Below are positions 42,036 to 50,674 of a DNA stretch of 50,844 nucleotides, one piece after another (the stretch's first letter is position 1; every line of letters begins with the position of its first letter). Below the pieces are notes generated by a model that saw nothing but the letters and a program-made list of their open reading frames with translations, made no database searches and had not been told where the DNA came from. The position numbers and the translations under genes are program-made. Source of the DNA: Pseudomonadota bacterium (lineage in GTDB: Bacteria > Pseudomonadota > Alphaproteobacteria > G022571365); contig JACZXZ010000009.1 in assembly GCA_022571365.1 (NCBI GenBank), forward strand, positions 1 to 50,844, read 5' to 3'.

Positions 42036-44315
42036 ATGACTGTCTTGCGTGACGCGCGCCAGGGGCGGATCGTAGCCGTCGCAGCACTCCTCTTGCCACT
42101 CGCCCTTTTAGCCGCGGGATGCCAGACAACAGCCCCCGATGGCGCGGTTTCTTATACTCTGTTCTACGACCAGGGAGATCATCTGAGGGCTCTCTCCAAG
42201 GAAGAGAAATACGAAGAGGCTGCGGAGGTTTACGCAGAGCACAAGTCCTTCTTCGAGTCGAGCGAAGACAAATACGCGCCTGATCTCCAGCAGCTCTCCG
42301 AACACCTCAATCAGCCCCGCAAATCCGCCTTGGAGGCGGCCTACGACTCGATTGCGGCCATGACTTGGCCGGTGCCTGAAGCTGAGTGGGAGCACATCCG
42401 GAAGGCCCGCGCGGAGGCCGAGGCGGAACTCAAGGCCTACGACCAGTATGACATCTTAACGGAGGCCGCGTACCGGTTGCCCATAGCCAGCCGCCTGACC
42501 TCAAGGCTTGCTGAGATCACGCATGAGTTCGAGGGGTCGGCGCCGGTCGTATTTGCCGCCTACGACCATTTCGGAGAGCGGTCGTTCTTCGATCTCTATC
42601 CGCTCGAGCTCGACGCGCCCGCGTTCATGACCGGTGAGTTCGCCGGCATCCGGGATGGGTTGGCTTCGGCGAGCACGGAAAATCTGGCGCAGTTCTTAAG
42701 GCTGTACCCGAAGGATGACGTCCTTGAAGAGGAGACTTACAAACAGGTCAGCAACCTGTATATCCCGGCATACCTGCGCGAGACGGCGAAGCCGGGCGAC
42801 GCCGACCTCCGCACTATTCTTGGCGCCATTAAGAGCGCCGAGGATCGCGGCTTCACCCCGAGCGAAGTCCCTGGCACGAAAGTCGGGTTCATCGAGGTCA
42901 CCAGCAAGACGCTGCTTAAACATGGGCAGATTGAATTCCCGGCGGAAATCGAGATCGACATGCCTTTTGACGCGGTCAAGGCGGACCTCGACGAGGCCCT
43001 CTCGGTTCCGTTGGCGGAGTCGGTTGACTATTTGATCGTTTTCGACGTTGTCCTCGCCAAGACGAGCCGCCGGGTCACAGCGGTTGACAAGATCTCCTCA
43101 ACGTTCCTTGCCGGCTATCATCAGGAGCCCAATCCGGCCTACGAGGTGGCTCGATTGAAGGTGGCGGAGGCCCAGAGCGACCTAACGAGTATGCAGTTGC
43201 AGAATGCGGGGAGTTCCAGCGGTCCTTATTATTCTGGGGGGGCAGCGCTTCTGGGAGCTCTCGGCGAGCTATTGGGCGGCTTTGCCGTGATCGCAGCGCG
43301 AAGCGAGCTTCGGGAGGCTTTCGAGGAGCTTAACAACACGCCGCGGACTGTGAAGGTTCCTGATTACGCGGACTACAAGTTCGACAAGGCGCGGGTGAAG
43401 GCGTCGAAGGTCATGACGGTCAATTACTATGTGATTGACCGTCGCGGGAACGCCTACTTCAAATCCACCTTCGATGTGATCGAGAAGCGCGATTTCTCCG
43501 TCGTTTACAAACTCCACGACAAGGACCGGAACCGGCTCAAGCATCTTGCCGACGCCCATACCGAAAAGGACGTTGCGGACTGGGAAGAGGCGCCCGTCAG
43601 CGTCAAGCTTTCGCAACTCGTCGACCATTACCTGGCCAACGAAACCATATCCAAGGAACTGCCGGACTTGGCTGCACTGCGCGAGGAGATGCTGCGCGAC
43701 AAGAACATAGCCCTCGCCAAGGCTCAGACCGAGACGTTCGACGCCAGGCCGCTCAACGATCCCCGGTTCGATAGCGTGGTGGTGATCTACAATCCCGAGG
43801 GTAGCCTTGGCAGCGGTTTCTTCATCAGGTCCGACGTGGTTCTAACCAACTGGCATGTGATTGAGGGCGTTCAATATGTCGAGATGAAGATGTATGATGG
43901 CCAGGAGACCTTCGGTAAAGTGATCGCTTCCGATGCTCGGCTGGACCTAGCCCTGATCAAGGTTCAGACCCGCGGCAAGCCAGTAAAATTCTACATGGAG
44001 AACACCATCGATCTGGGCCACGCGTTGGAGATCATAGGCCACCCGCTGGGATTGGAGTATAGCATCACGCGCGGCGTGGTCAGCGCGGTGCGGTACTACA
44101 CCAGCGTCAACCTGCCAGGCGCCAAAGAGTTTCTTATGATCCAGACCGATGCGGCCACCAGCCCCGGCAATTCCGGCGGACCATGGTTTCTTGGCGATGA
44201 GGTCGTCGCCATCACATCTTGGGGCAGGGTTGACGAGGGTTCCGAGAATTTGAATTTTGGCGTCCATTACTCCGAGGTCTTGAAATTCCTGAAAGAAGCC
44301 TTGCCAACGAGCTGA
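42036..44315 (+). CDS. Lipoprotein trypsin-like serine protease with large unknown N-terminal region
   Basis: 759 residues. The signal peptide ends in lipobox LLAAGC (Cys at about 29), so the protein is likely anchored in a periplasm-facing membrane. Residues 30-590 match no family I know: a helical, charged N-terminal part (KEEKYEEAAEVYAEHKSFF), an alternating middle region, and a Gly-rich possible membrane-active stretch near 395-425 (YYSGGAALLGALGELLGGFAV). Residues 590-759 form a chymotrypsin-like DegP-type domain with His607 (TNWHVI), Asp637 (ARLDLALI) and Ser713 (SPGNSGGPWF), and no PDZ domain. Base composition is visibly less GC-biased than the neighbours. It lies inside the 60-bp repeats and is followed after 5 bases by the TraT-like gene. 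Confidence 0.88.
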   Translation: MTVLRDARQGRIVAVAALLLPLALLAAGCQTTAPDGAVSYTLFYDQGDHLRALSKEEKYEEAAEVYAEHKSFFESSEDKYAPDLQQLSEHLNQPRKSALEAAYDSIAAMTWPVPEAEWEHIRKARAEAEAELKAYDQYDILTEAAYRLPIASRLTSRLAEITHEFEGSAPVVFAAYDHFGERSFFDLYPLELDAPAFMTGEFAGIRDGLASASTENLAQFLRLYPKDDVLEEETYKQVSNLYIPAYLRETAKPGDADLRTILGAIKSAEDRGFTPSEVPGTKVGFIEVTSKTLLKHGQIEFPAEIEIDMPFDAVKADLDEALSVPLAESVDYLIVFDVVLAKTSRRVTAVDKISSTFLAGYHQEPNPAYEVARLKVAEAQSDLTSMQLQNAGSSSGPYYSGGAALLGALGELLGGFAVIAARSELREAFEELNNTPRTVKVPDYADYKFDKARVKASKVMTVNYYVIDRRGNAYFKSTFDVIEKRDFSVVYKLHDKDRNRLKHLADAHTEKDVADWEEAPVSVKLSQLVDHYLANETISKELPDLAALREEMLRDKNIALAKAQTETFDARPLNDPRFDSVVVIYNPEGSLGSGFFIRSDVVLTNWHVIEGVQYVEMKMYDGQETFGKVIASDARLDLALIKVQTRGKPVKFYMENTIDLGHALEIIGHPLGLEYSITRGVVSAVRYYTSVNLPGAKEFLMIQTDAATSPGNSGGPWFLGDEVVAITSWGRVDEGSENLNFGVHYSEVLKFLKEALPTS

Positions 44316-44320
44316 ACGAT

Positions 44321-45085
44321 ATGACTTTGCAAAATCTCGTTATCTCCCCGATGCTCAGGCGAAGAACGGCGTCTCTTGCAGCGGTCGCTTTTGTGATCGC
44401 CGTGCTTTCAGCCTGCGCGCCGATGACACGCCTGGGCATGGTGAAGCAGCCGGGTACGGGTCTGCAATTCGGCTCGATCATCGAGAACAACATTTTTGTT
44501 GACCCCGCGCAGTTCGCGAACCGCAAGATCAAGGTGACCACCCGCAACACCTCGGGCGACCCGGCGTTCTATCTCACCGAATTCACGAATTTGCTCAAGT
44601 CCTCCTATGCCAACAAGGGCTACGAGCCGGTTGACAGTGACGAGTTTGGCATCCGCCTCGACGTCAACGTCATATACAGCGGACAGGTTCAGCAAAACCT
44701 TATGAATGAATTCGCTTTCCTGGGTGCTGCTGCTGGCGGGATCACTGGCGCGGGGGTGAGCGACGCGACGGGAACAGCCGCCGGCATCATCGCCGGCCTG
44801 ACCCTGGGGGCAATCCTCGGCAGCTATGTGACCGAGGATACCTACATCGTCGTTGCCGAGGTCGCCATAGGCCTCACCGATACCAAGGCAACGACGAAGA
44901 AATCGATCATCTTCAGCCGGAGCCCGGGCGTGGAGGAGGAAGAGGAGGAGCCGGACTTCAAGCCGTTTCGCAGACAGACCCGGACCCAAATTGCGGTGTT
45001 TGCCGGTGGCCGCAATACGCCGCAATCGCGAATCGCCGGCGAGGTTCGCGAGCGCCTGATTCGTATCGTCAGCGACATTATTTAG
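44321..45085 (+). CDS. TraT-like outer-membrane lipoprotein
   Basis: 254 residues; ATG 44351 is an alternative that gives a tighter signal peptide. The lipobox is VLSAC. The mature part resembles TraT, the plasmid surface-exclusion and complement-resistance lipoprotein: VTTRNTSGDPAFYL, a Gly/Ala hydrophobic hairpin (FLGAAAGGITGAGVSDATGTAAGIIAGLTLGAILGS), TYIVVAEVAIGL and a conserved tail QTRTQIAVFAGG to VRERLIRIVSDII. An acidic VEEEEEEPD insert is unusual. TraT forms large outer-membrane oligomers; a surface-shielding role here is inferred. Confidence 0.8.
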   Translation: MTLQNLVISPMLRRRTASLAAVAFVIAVLSACAPMTRLGMVKQPGTGLQFGSIIENNIFVDPAQFANRKIKVTTRNTSGDPAFYLTEFTNLLKSSYANKGYEPVDSDEFGIRLDVNVIYSGQVQQNLMNEFAFLGAAAGGITGAGVSDATGTAAGIIAGLTLGAILGSYVTEDTYIVVAEVAIGLTDTKATTKKSIIFSRSPGVEEEEEEPDFKPFRRQTRTQIAVFAGGRNTPQSRIAGEVRERLIRIVSDII

Positions 45086-45223
45086 CCCGTTTCCCTTGAC
45101 GCGCGGCCCGGCCGATAGGCCGGTGCGTGCCCTTGTGTCCCATCCAGGGACAGGCCACCAGCGCCTTTGCGCCGATCGGTCGCTCCTCCAGCGGCGAAGC
45201 AATGCCGCCTGTTCCTCCCTCCT

Positions 45224-45283
45224 CCCTCACACATTGAACCGGAAATACAGGATGTCGCCGTCCCGGACCACGTCGTCGCGGCC
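45224..45283. repeat. Right 60-bp direct repeat, within the ychF 3' end
   Basis: The partner of 41862-41921 (59 of 60 bases identical). It covers three bases after the ychF stop, the stop itself and the last 18 codons (ending [10 protein letters not shown]). Confidence 0.9.
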
Positions 45284-46327
45284 CTTGAGCCGCATCTTGC
45301 CGGCGTCCTTGACCGCCGGCGCGCCGCCGGCGGCGGCCAGGTCGTCGAAAACGATGGTCTCGGCCGCGATGAAGCCCCGTTCAAAGTCGCTGTGAACCAC
45401 CCCGGCGGCCTCAGGCGCGCATGCGCCGCTCCGCACGGTCCAGGCGTGCGCCTCCTTTTCGTTGGCGGTGAAGAAGGTGATGAGATCCAAGAGCGCGTAG
45501 CCGGCCCGGATGAAACGGTCGAGTCCGGGCTCCTCCAGGCCGAGGCTGGCAAGGAACTCCCCCCTCTCCGCCTGGTCCGCGAGTGCGGCGATATCGGCCT
45601 CGATGGCGGCGGAGATGACGACGTGGGACGCGCCCCTGGCCTGGGCCAGCGCCTGGACCCGTTCGGAGAGCGCGTCGCCGGCGGCGGCCGCGGACTCGTC
45701 GACGTTCGAGACATAGAGCACCGGCTTGGCGGTCAAGAGCTGAAACCGCTTGCAAATGGCCGCCTGCTCTGGATCCAGCGCCACGCTCATGGCCGGTTTG
45801 CCGTCCTCGAGCGCGGCCAGCGCCGGTCCCATGGCGGAGAGCTCAAGCTGCGCCTCCCGATCGCCGCCGCGCGCCCGCTTGGCGGCGGTCTCGGCCCGCC
45901 GCGTCAGGCTCTCGAGATCGGCCAGCATCAGCTCGGTCTCGACCATCCCGGCGTCGCGCACGGGGTCGATTCCGCCTTCGACATGGCTTACATCATCGCG
46001 CTCGAAGCAGCGAAGCACATGGGCGATGGCATCGACCTCGCGAATGTGGGCGAGGAACCGGTTGCCCAGCCCCTCGCCCTTGCTGGCCCCCTTGACCAGC
46101 CCGGCGATGTCGACGAAGTCCAGGTGGGCGGGAGTCGCCCGCGCCGCGCCGGTCAGCCGGGCTACGATCTCCAGCCGCGGGTCGGGCACGGCGATGCGCC
46201 CGACGTTGGGCTCGACGGTGGTGAAGGGGTAGGCCGCGACCTCGGCCGCGGCGGTCGCGCTGAGCGCGTTGAACAGCGTCGACTTGCCCGCGTTGGGCAG
46301 ACCGACGATGCCGCACCTAAAGCCCAT
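45227..46327 (-). CDS. ychF: Redox-regulated ATPase YchF
   Basis: 366 residues. Obg-family P-loop ATPase (OLA1 homologue) that associates with ribosomes. G1 [15 protein letters not shown]2/G3 region [15 protein letters not shown] and [17 protein letters not shown], the NVDE element that gives ATP preference, and a C-terminal TGS domain ([15 protein letters not shown]). Complete despite the insertion at its 3' end. Downstream of pth, as is usual in the prs-rplY-pth-ychF cluster. Confidence 0.95.
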   Translation of the reverse strand: MGFRCGIVGLPNAGKSTLFNALSATAAAEVAAYPFTTVEPNVGRIAVPDPRLEIVARLTGAARATPAHLDFVDIAGLVKGASKGEGLGNRFLAHIREVDAIAHVLRCFERDDVSHVEGGIDPVRDAGMVETELMLADLESLTRRAETAAKRARGGDREAQLELSAMGPALAALEDGKPAMSVALDPEQAAICKRFQLLTAKPVLYVSNVDESAAAAGDALSERVQALAQARGASHVVISAAIEADIAALADQAERGEFLASLGLEEPGLDRFIRAGYALLDLITFFTANEKEAHAWTVRSGACAPEAAGVVHSDFERGFIAAETIVFDDLAAAGGAPAVKDAGKMRLKGRDDVVRDGDILYFRFNV

Positions 46328-46361
46328 TGTCAGGTGCCGGCTTGCCGGGCCCGACCGGTCC

Positions 46362-46967
46362 TCACCTGCCCTCCTCCTCGGCCGCCGCCCGCGGGGCCGG
46401 CGGGTTCATCGCCAGCGCCACCTTGCTCATGAAGGCCGCGTCGTCGCCGCGCACAAGCAGCGGAAACGATTCCGCGACGGCGCTCAGGAGCTTCCCGAGC
46501 CATTCCTTGTCGGCCTTGGCGAAATCATGGAGCACGTATCCGGCCGCCTGCTCCCGATCTCCGGGATGGCCGATGCCGAGGCGCAGCCGCCGATAGTCCC
46601 GGCCCAGATGGGCGTCGATGCTTTTGAGCCCATTATGGCCGCCGTGCCCGCCGCCGCGTTTCACCCGGACCTTGCCGGGCGCGAGGTCCAGGTCGTCGTG
46701 GACCACGATGATTCCGGACGGCGGGATCTTGCGAAAACGGGCGGCGGCGGCGACCGCCAGGCCGGAATCGTTGACATAGGTCGTGGGTTTGAGCGCCAGC
46801 ACTTTCCGGCCCGCCACCGCGCCTTCCGCGATGAGGCCGTGAAACCGCCGGCGGTAAGGCGCCAGAGAATAGCGGCGGGCAATGGCGTCCACCGCCGTGA
46901 ACCCGATGTTATGGCGGTTCCTCGCGTAGCCGGGGCCCGGATTGCCCAGGCCGACCAGGAGCAGCAT
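46362..46967 (-). CDS. pth: Peptidyl-tRNA hydrolase
   Basis: 201 residues. Recycles tRNA from dropped-off peptidyl-tRNA; essential. [20 protein letters not shown] carries Asn9 and catalytic His19, with [30 protein letters not shown] and [13 protein letters not shown] following. The C-terminal 20 residues are Ala/Glu-rich. An inverted-repeat element separates it from rplY, with its end only about 15 bases before this start codon. Confidence 0.95.
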   Translation of the reverse strand: MLLLVGLGNPGPGYARNRHNIGFTAVDAIARRYSLAPYRRRFHGLIAEGAVAGRKVLALKPTTYVNDSGLAVAAAARFRKIPPSGIIVVHDDLDLAPGKVRVKRGGGHGGHNGLKSIDAHLGRDYRRLRLGIGHPGDREQAAGYVLHDFAKADKEWLGKLLSAVAESFPLLVRGDDAAFMSKVALAMNPPAPRAAAEEEGR

Positions 46968-46982
46968 GACGTGCCAAGCCTA

Positions 46983-47257
46983 AGAGCCTGTTTGAGAGGT
47001 CGGACATGGCCGCGACGCGAGGCTTTTTGGTCGCAAACTAGGAATGAGGCGTGCCGCGATGCTGGGCGCACCGCAAGCGCCGAAAGACGACGGGCTGCGG
47101 CCAAGAAGCCCGCGTCCCTCTGGGATGCGGCGAAATTGATCGCCTGCGTCATTGCCACGGCTCGACGATGCACCCGGCATCGCCTGCGCCGCGGCGCCTA
47201 GCATCCATCCCAATTTCGCCAGCATCGCGACCGCGTCGGACCTCTCAAACAGGCTCT
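46983..47257. mobile_element. 275-bp element with 19-bp terminal inverted repeats (MITE/IS remnant)
   Basis: Both ends carry the perfect inverted repeat AGAGCCTGTTTGAGAGGTC, and similarity continues imperfectly inward (GGACATGG against CGACGCGG). It fills the rplY-pth gap almost exactly, and its right end overlaps the rplY stop codon. It has no full transposase; minus-strand frames inside are short and unrecognised. The end sequence is of the kind seen in IS5-group elements. A TA dinucleotide lies next to the left end and overlaps the right end. A 14-base solo match to the terminus is at 25015. Confidence 0.7.
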
Positions 47258-47981
47258 AGGACTTGGTGGTCTCTTCCGGGGCCTCTTCCGCCTCGGCCGG
47301 AGCTTCGGCTTCCTCTCCCTCGACCTCGCCCTCCACCGCTTCGGCTTCCTCTTCCTCGAGCTCGGCGGCGGCCAGGGCCGCCTGCTCCTCCGCGGCTTCC
47401 TCCCTGACGACGGTCGGCGCCGCCACGGAGGCGATCGTGAAGTCCCGGTCGGCGATCGCCGGCTGCACGCCCTCGGGCAGGTCGACCATGTTGATGTGCG
47501 CGCTGTCGCCGATCTCAAGGCCGGTGAGGTCGATCACGAGAACGCTCGGAATTTTTCCCGCGGCGCATATCACCTCGATTTCATGGCGAACGATGTTGAG
47601 CACGCCGCCGCGTTTCAGGCCGGGTGAGAGCTCTTCGTTCTCGAATCTGACCGGGACCGCGACATGGATCTGGGTCTCCGCGCTGACCCGCAGGAAATCC
47701 ACGTGGATCGGCGTGTCGGTCACCGGGTCCAGCTGCATCTCGCGCGCCAGCACCCGATGGGTCTCGCCCTTGACCTTGAGGTCGAACATCCTGGTGAAAA
47801 AGGCCGGCTTGCAAAGCTCCCGATGCAACGCTCTCGGATCCACCGATATCAGCACCGGATCTTGTTTATTGCCGTAGATGACGGCGGGAACGCGCCCGGC
47901 GCGGCGCGTGGTGCGGGCCCCTCCCTTCCCGCTCAGCTCGCGCGGCTCGGCGACGATCGTATTCGTATTTGTCTCGGCCAT
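47256..47981 (-). CDS. rplY: 50S ribosomal protein L25, general stress (Ctc) form
   Basis: 241 residues. Binds 5S rRNA. The N-terminal L25 domain (RELSGKGGARTTRRAGRVPAVIYG) and the TL5/CTC beta domain (PIHVDFLRVSAETQIHVAVPV, VNLPEGV-like VDLPEGVQPAIADRDFTI) are followed by a long acidic Ala/Glu tail of about 50 residues. Upstream a 14-base word (CCTTGATACCGGGA) is tandemly duplicated at about 47997-48024. The stop codon coincides with the end of the inverted-repeat element. Confidence 0.94.
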   Translation of the reverse strand: MAETNTNTIVAEPRELSGKGGARTTRRAGRVPAVIYGNKQDPVLISVDPRALHRELCKPAFFTRMFDLKVKGETHRVLAREMQLDPVTDTPIHVDFLRVSAETQIHVAVPVRFENEELSPGLKRGGVLNIVRHEIEVICAAGKIPSVLVIDLTGLEIGDSAHINMVDLPEGVQPAIADRDFTIASVAAPTVVREEAAEEQAALAAAELEEEEAEAVEGEVEGEEAEAPAEAEEAPEETTKS

Positions 47982-48113
47982 ACTCTCACGCTCCTTACCT
48001 TGATACCGGGACCTTGATACCGGGCCGCTCAGGGGGCCGCGGATGGCCGCCGGCCTCCGGGAAGCGCCGGCTTGGCGGCGCGCGCGACGCTTGCCGCGCG
48101 ACCGGCCCGGGGC

Positions 48114-49046
48114 TCAACCGAACAGGCTGGAAACCGAGCTTTCCTCACTGATCCGTCGGATCGCCTCGCCCAGGAGCGGCGCGATCGTCAATTGGCGAAT
48201 GTTTTCCGACGCTCCCACCGCCTCGGTCGCCAAGATGCTGTCGGTGGTGACCAGCGTATCGAGGGGCGAGGAGGCCACACGCGCCACCGCCTCGCCCGAC
48301 AGCACCCCATGGGTGACATAGGCGGAAACCTCGGCCGCGCCCCGTTCCATCAGGGCCTCGGCGGCGTTGCACAGGGTGCCGGTCGAATCGACGATGTCAT
48401 CGACCACGATACACCGGCGCTTGGCAACCTCGCCGATGATGTTCACAACCTCGGATTCACCAGCCCGTTCGCGGCGCTTATCGATGATTGCGAGGTCGGC
48501 GTCAAGCCGATTCGCGATAGCACGGGCGCGGACCACGCCGCCCACATCGGGCGAGATGATCATCAGGTCCTTGCCGTCGAAGTTATCCTTGATGTCCTTC
48601 ACAAACACCGGCTGGGCGTAAAGGTTGTCGAGGGGAATGTCGAAGAAGCCCTGGATCTGGCCCGCGTGCAGATCCAAGGTGAGCACCCGGTCGGCGCCGG
48701 CGGTGGTGATCAGGTTGGCGACCAGCTTCGCCGAAATCGGCGTCCTGGGACCGGTTTTACGATCCTGGCGACCATAGCCGTAATAAGGAATGACGGCGGT
48801 AATCCGCCGGGCCGAAGCGCGCCGCGCCGCATCGAGCGTGACCAACAGCTCCATCAAGTGATCGTTCGCCGGGTAGGAGGTGGATTGAATGATGAAGATA
48901 TCCTCGCCGCGCATGTTCTCGAGAATCTCGACGAATATCTCCATGTCGGAGAAGTGCCGGATGTTGGCCTCGGTGAGGGGCACGCTCAGGTAAGCCGAGA
49001 TCGCCTCAGCCAGGGGTCGATTACTGTTGCCGGCGAGCAACTTCAT
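48114..49046 (-). CDS. prs: Ribose-phosphate pyrophosphokinase
   Basis: 310 residues from ATG 49046. Makes PRPP from ribose-5-P and [20 protein letters not shown], the flexible-loop and ATP sites ([18 protein letters not shown]), the PRPP signature [14 protein letters not shown] and [12 protein letters not shown] are present. The frame extends 10 codons upstream to 49076, but conservation and the GGGGAAG ribosome-binding site favour 49046. PRPP made here would feed the hisZ/HisG and purA pathways. Confidence 0.96.
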   Translation of the reverse strand: MKLLAGNSNRPLAEAISAYLSVPLTEANIRHFSDMEIFVEILENMRGEDIFIIQSTSYPANDHLMELLVTLDAARRASARRITAVIPYYGYGRQDRKTGPRTPISAKLVANLITTAGADRVLTLDLHAGQIQGFFDIPLDNLYAQPVFVKDIKDNFDGKDLMIISPDVGGVVRARAIANRLDADLAIIDKRRERAGESEVVNIIGEVAKRRCIVVDDIVDSTGTLCNAAEALMERGAAEVSAYVTHGVLSGEAVARVASSPLDTLVTTDSILATEAVGASENIRQLTIAPLLGEAIRRISEESSVSSLFG

Positions 49047-49211
49047 GACTTGCTTCCCCTTCCTCGCGGGCGCCACGACCCGCCCACGGCCGACACTCCT
49101 CAGGCGCCGACAAGGCTCCCCCCGCCTGGGACGCGGCGGACTGTATCAAGGTGGCAGGAGACTGTAAACGGCCAAGCCGGTTCCCCCGCCGGCCGCATCC
49201 AGTGCCCCGGT

Positions 49212-49340
49212 CAAGAAGGCCCGCCCGCCGCCGAATCGACGCGGCCGAGGGGCGTGACAATCCCTTCGGCGGCGCCTTCGGCGACGGCGAAGGCAGCCGT
49301 GGCGCCGGCCGGCGCCTCGCGGCTGAAATGCATCGCCATG
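49212..49340 (-). CDS. Small unrecognised ORF after pgeF, possibly frameshifted
   Basis: Starting 4 bases after the pgeF stop, the minus strand encodes 42 residues (MAMHFSREAPAGATAAFAVA, then EGIVTPLGRVDS). In another frame the downstream bases read FLTGALDAAGGGTGLAVYS and stop near 49146. The second half looks like a natural continuation, so this could be one small gene of about 65 residues broken by a frameshift. I do not recognise the family. The rest of the 295-base gap before prs shows nothing clear. Confidence 0.35.
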
Positions 49341-49341
49341 G

Positions 49342-50127
49342 TCAGCGCTCCAGCACAATCGCCGATAGGTTTCGGCCGGTATAGGCCTCGCCGCGCAGGG
49401 TGGCGCGGCGGTAGCTGAAAAACCGCTGCTCCTCCCGGCAGGTATCCGCACCAAGGCGGCCTACCTCCTTCAAGCCCAACGCCGCAAGGCGGCGGGTGAC
49501 ATAACCCGCAAAGTCGAACAGGAAATGGCCGGCGCGCCGGGAGGACCGGAAGAATCCCCGGTTGGCGGGATCTTGCTTGAGAAACGGCTCCGGATAAGAC
49601 GGGCCGACCTCGTATGACCCCTGGGCGATGCACGGGCCGATCGCGGCCGTGACGTTGTCGATCCGCGCGCCCAAATCGGCCATGGCCCGCACCGTCGCCT
49701 CCAGGACACCGTCCTTGGCGCCGCGCCATCCGACGTGGGCCGCGCCAATGACTCCGGCCGCGCCGTCGGCGAACAACACCGGCGCGCAATCGGCGGTGAG
49801 AACGCCAAGCACCACGCCCGGCACCCCACTCACCAGCCCGTCGGCCACCGGCCGGTTGCGATGGGACCAGGGCCGCTCGACGGCGGCGACGCGGGCGCCG
49901 TGGACCTGACAAACGGTGGCCAGCGCATCCGCCGTGCGGTCGAAGGCCGCCATGGCCCGATCACGGTTGACGGCAACCATCTCCGGATCGTCGCCCGCGC
50001 TGAAGCCGCAATTGAGCGAGACGTAAAGGCCTTCGCTGACGCCGCCGGTCCGGGTAAAGAAGCCGTGACGGATGCCCTTCAGCTCGCCGAGGGCGTCGAC
50101 GGTAAGCGCGACGGCGGAAGCGGTCAT
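49342..50127 (-). CDS. pgeF: Laccase-domain protein PgeF (YfiH)
   Basis: 261 residues. The family is described as peptidoglycan editing factor and as a purine nucleoside phosphorylase/adenosine deaminase. Zinc and active-site residues are seen in ATVCQVHGARV, LTADCAPVLFAD and AHVGWRGAKDGVLEA, with IGPCIAQGSYEVG near the C-terminal third and the early RHGFFTRTGGVSEGLYVSLN. In alphaproteobacteria it follows a MidA-type methyltransferase gene, whose tail is found just upstream here. Confidence 0.92.
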   Translation of the reverse strand: MTASAVALTVDALGELKGIRHGFFTRTGGVSEGLYVSLNCGFSAGDDPEMVAVNRDRAMAAFDRTADALATVCQVHGARVAAVERPWSHRNRPVADGLVSGVPGVVLGVLTADCAPVLFADGAAGVIGAAHVGWRGAKDGVLEATVRAMADLGARIDNVTAAIGPCIAQGSYEVGPSYPEPFLKQDPANRGFFRSSRRAGHFLFDFAGYVTRRLAALGLKEVGRLGADTCREEQRFFSYRRATLRGEAYTGRNLSAIVLER

Positions 50128-50308
50128 GGTTCGGCCGCCATCGTGCCCGTTTCGCCCCCCCTAGCAAGCGGGGAGCCTTCGATCCTTGCCTGGCAGCCGG
50201 GGCGCCCGCCCGGTGGGAACGTCTCCTCGGCCGCGATATCCAGCGGCGTTACGGTTTCGGCGCGGCGCATTGCGCGAGGGCGCTGGTGCGGGCCCATGGG
50301 GCACCTGG

Positions 50309-50556
50309 TCACGGGTCGGCCTCGAAGCCGGCCGGCGCCGGCCGGCGCGGATCGGCAAGCGCGAGCACCTTGAACAGGGCGCCCATTTCCGCCGGGTCCG
50401 TCAGACGCCGGCAAGCGGCGCGGAGATCGGCGGCCTGAGCCGGCGTGGCGCTGGCAATCAGTGCCTCCGCCCGGACCCCGACGCCAAGGGCCTCGAGGAA
50501 CTCGCCTTGGGGTATCGGACCGTAGACCCGCGCTCCGGCCTCGGCGGCGGCGCGTT
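50309..50556 (-). pseudogene. C-terminal fragment of a MidA/NDUFAF7-type methyltransferase
   Basis: A minus-strand frame ending at TGA 50309-50311 reads AEAGARVYGPIPQGEFLEALG, then LRAACRRLTDPAEMGALFKVLALADP. This is the usual end of the class I SAM-dependent MidA family (NDUFAF7 homologues methylate a respiratory complex I subunit). Only about 80 of some 350 residues remain before the sequence changes near 50556. The 180 bases between this stop and pgeF hold a short open frame I cannot assign. Confidence 0.6.
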
Positions 50557-50674
50557 CGTCGGTGGACTGGTGATTGCAAGCTTAGGACTGGCGATGGTGG
50601 GTTATGTGGGGGCAGGTATCGCGCTCATTGCCATGGTTTGTTTAATGGTGTATTTGGCGCGCACCCAAAAGTAA
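50550..50674 (+). pseudogene. C-terminal fragment of an MFS transporter
   Basis: The plus-strand frame reads GGAFVGGLVIASLGLAMVGY, continues as a second hydrophobic helix (ALIAMVCLMVYLA) and ends RTQK with TAA at 50672-50674. This is the look of the last two helices of a sugar-efflux-type MFS protein. It faces the MidA tail head-on, with no 5' part. Codon usage and the following DNA are AT-richer than the rest of the window. Confidence 0.5.
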
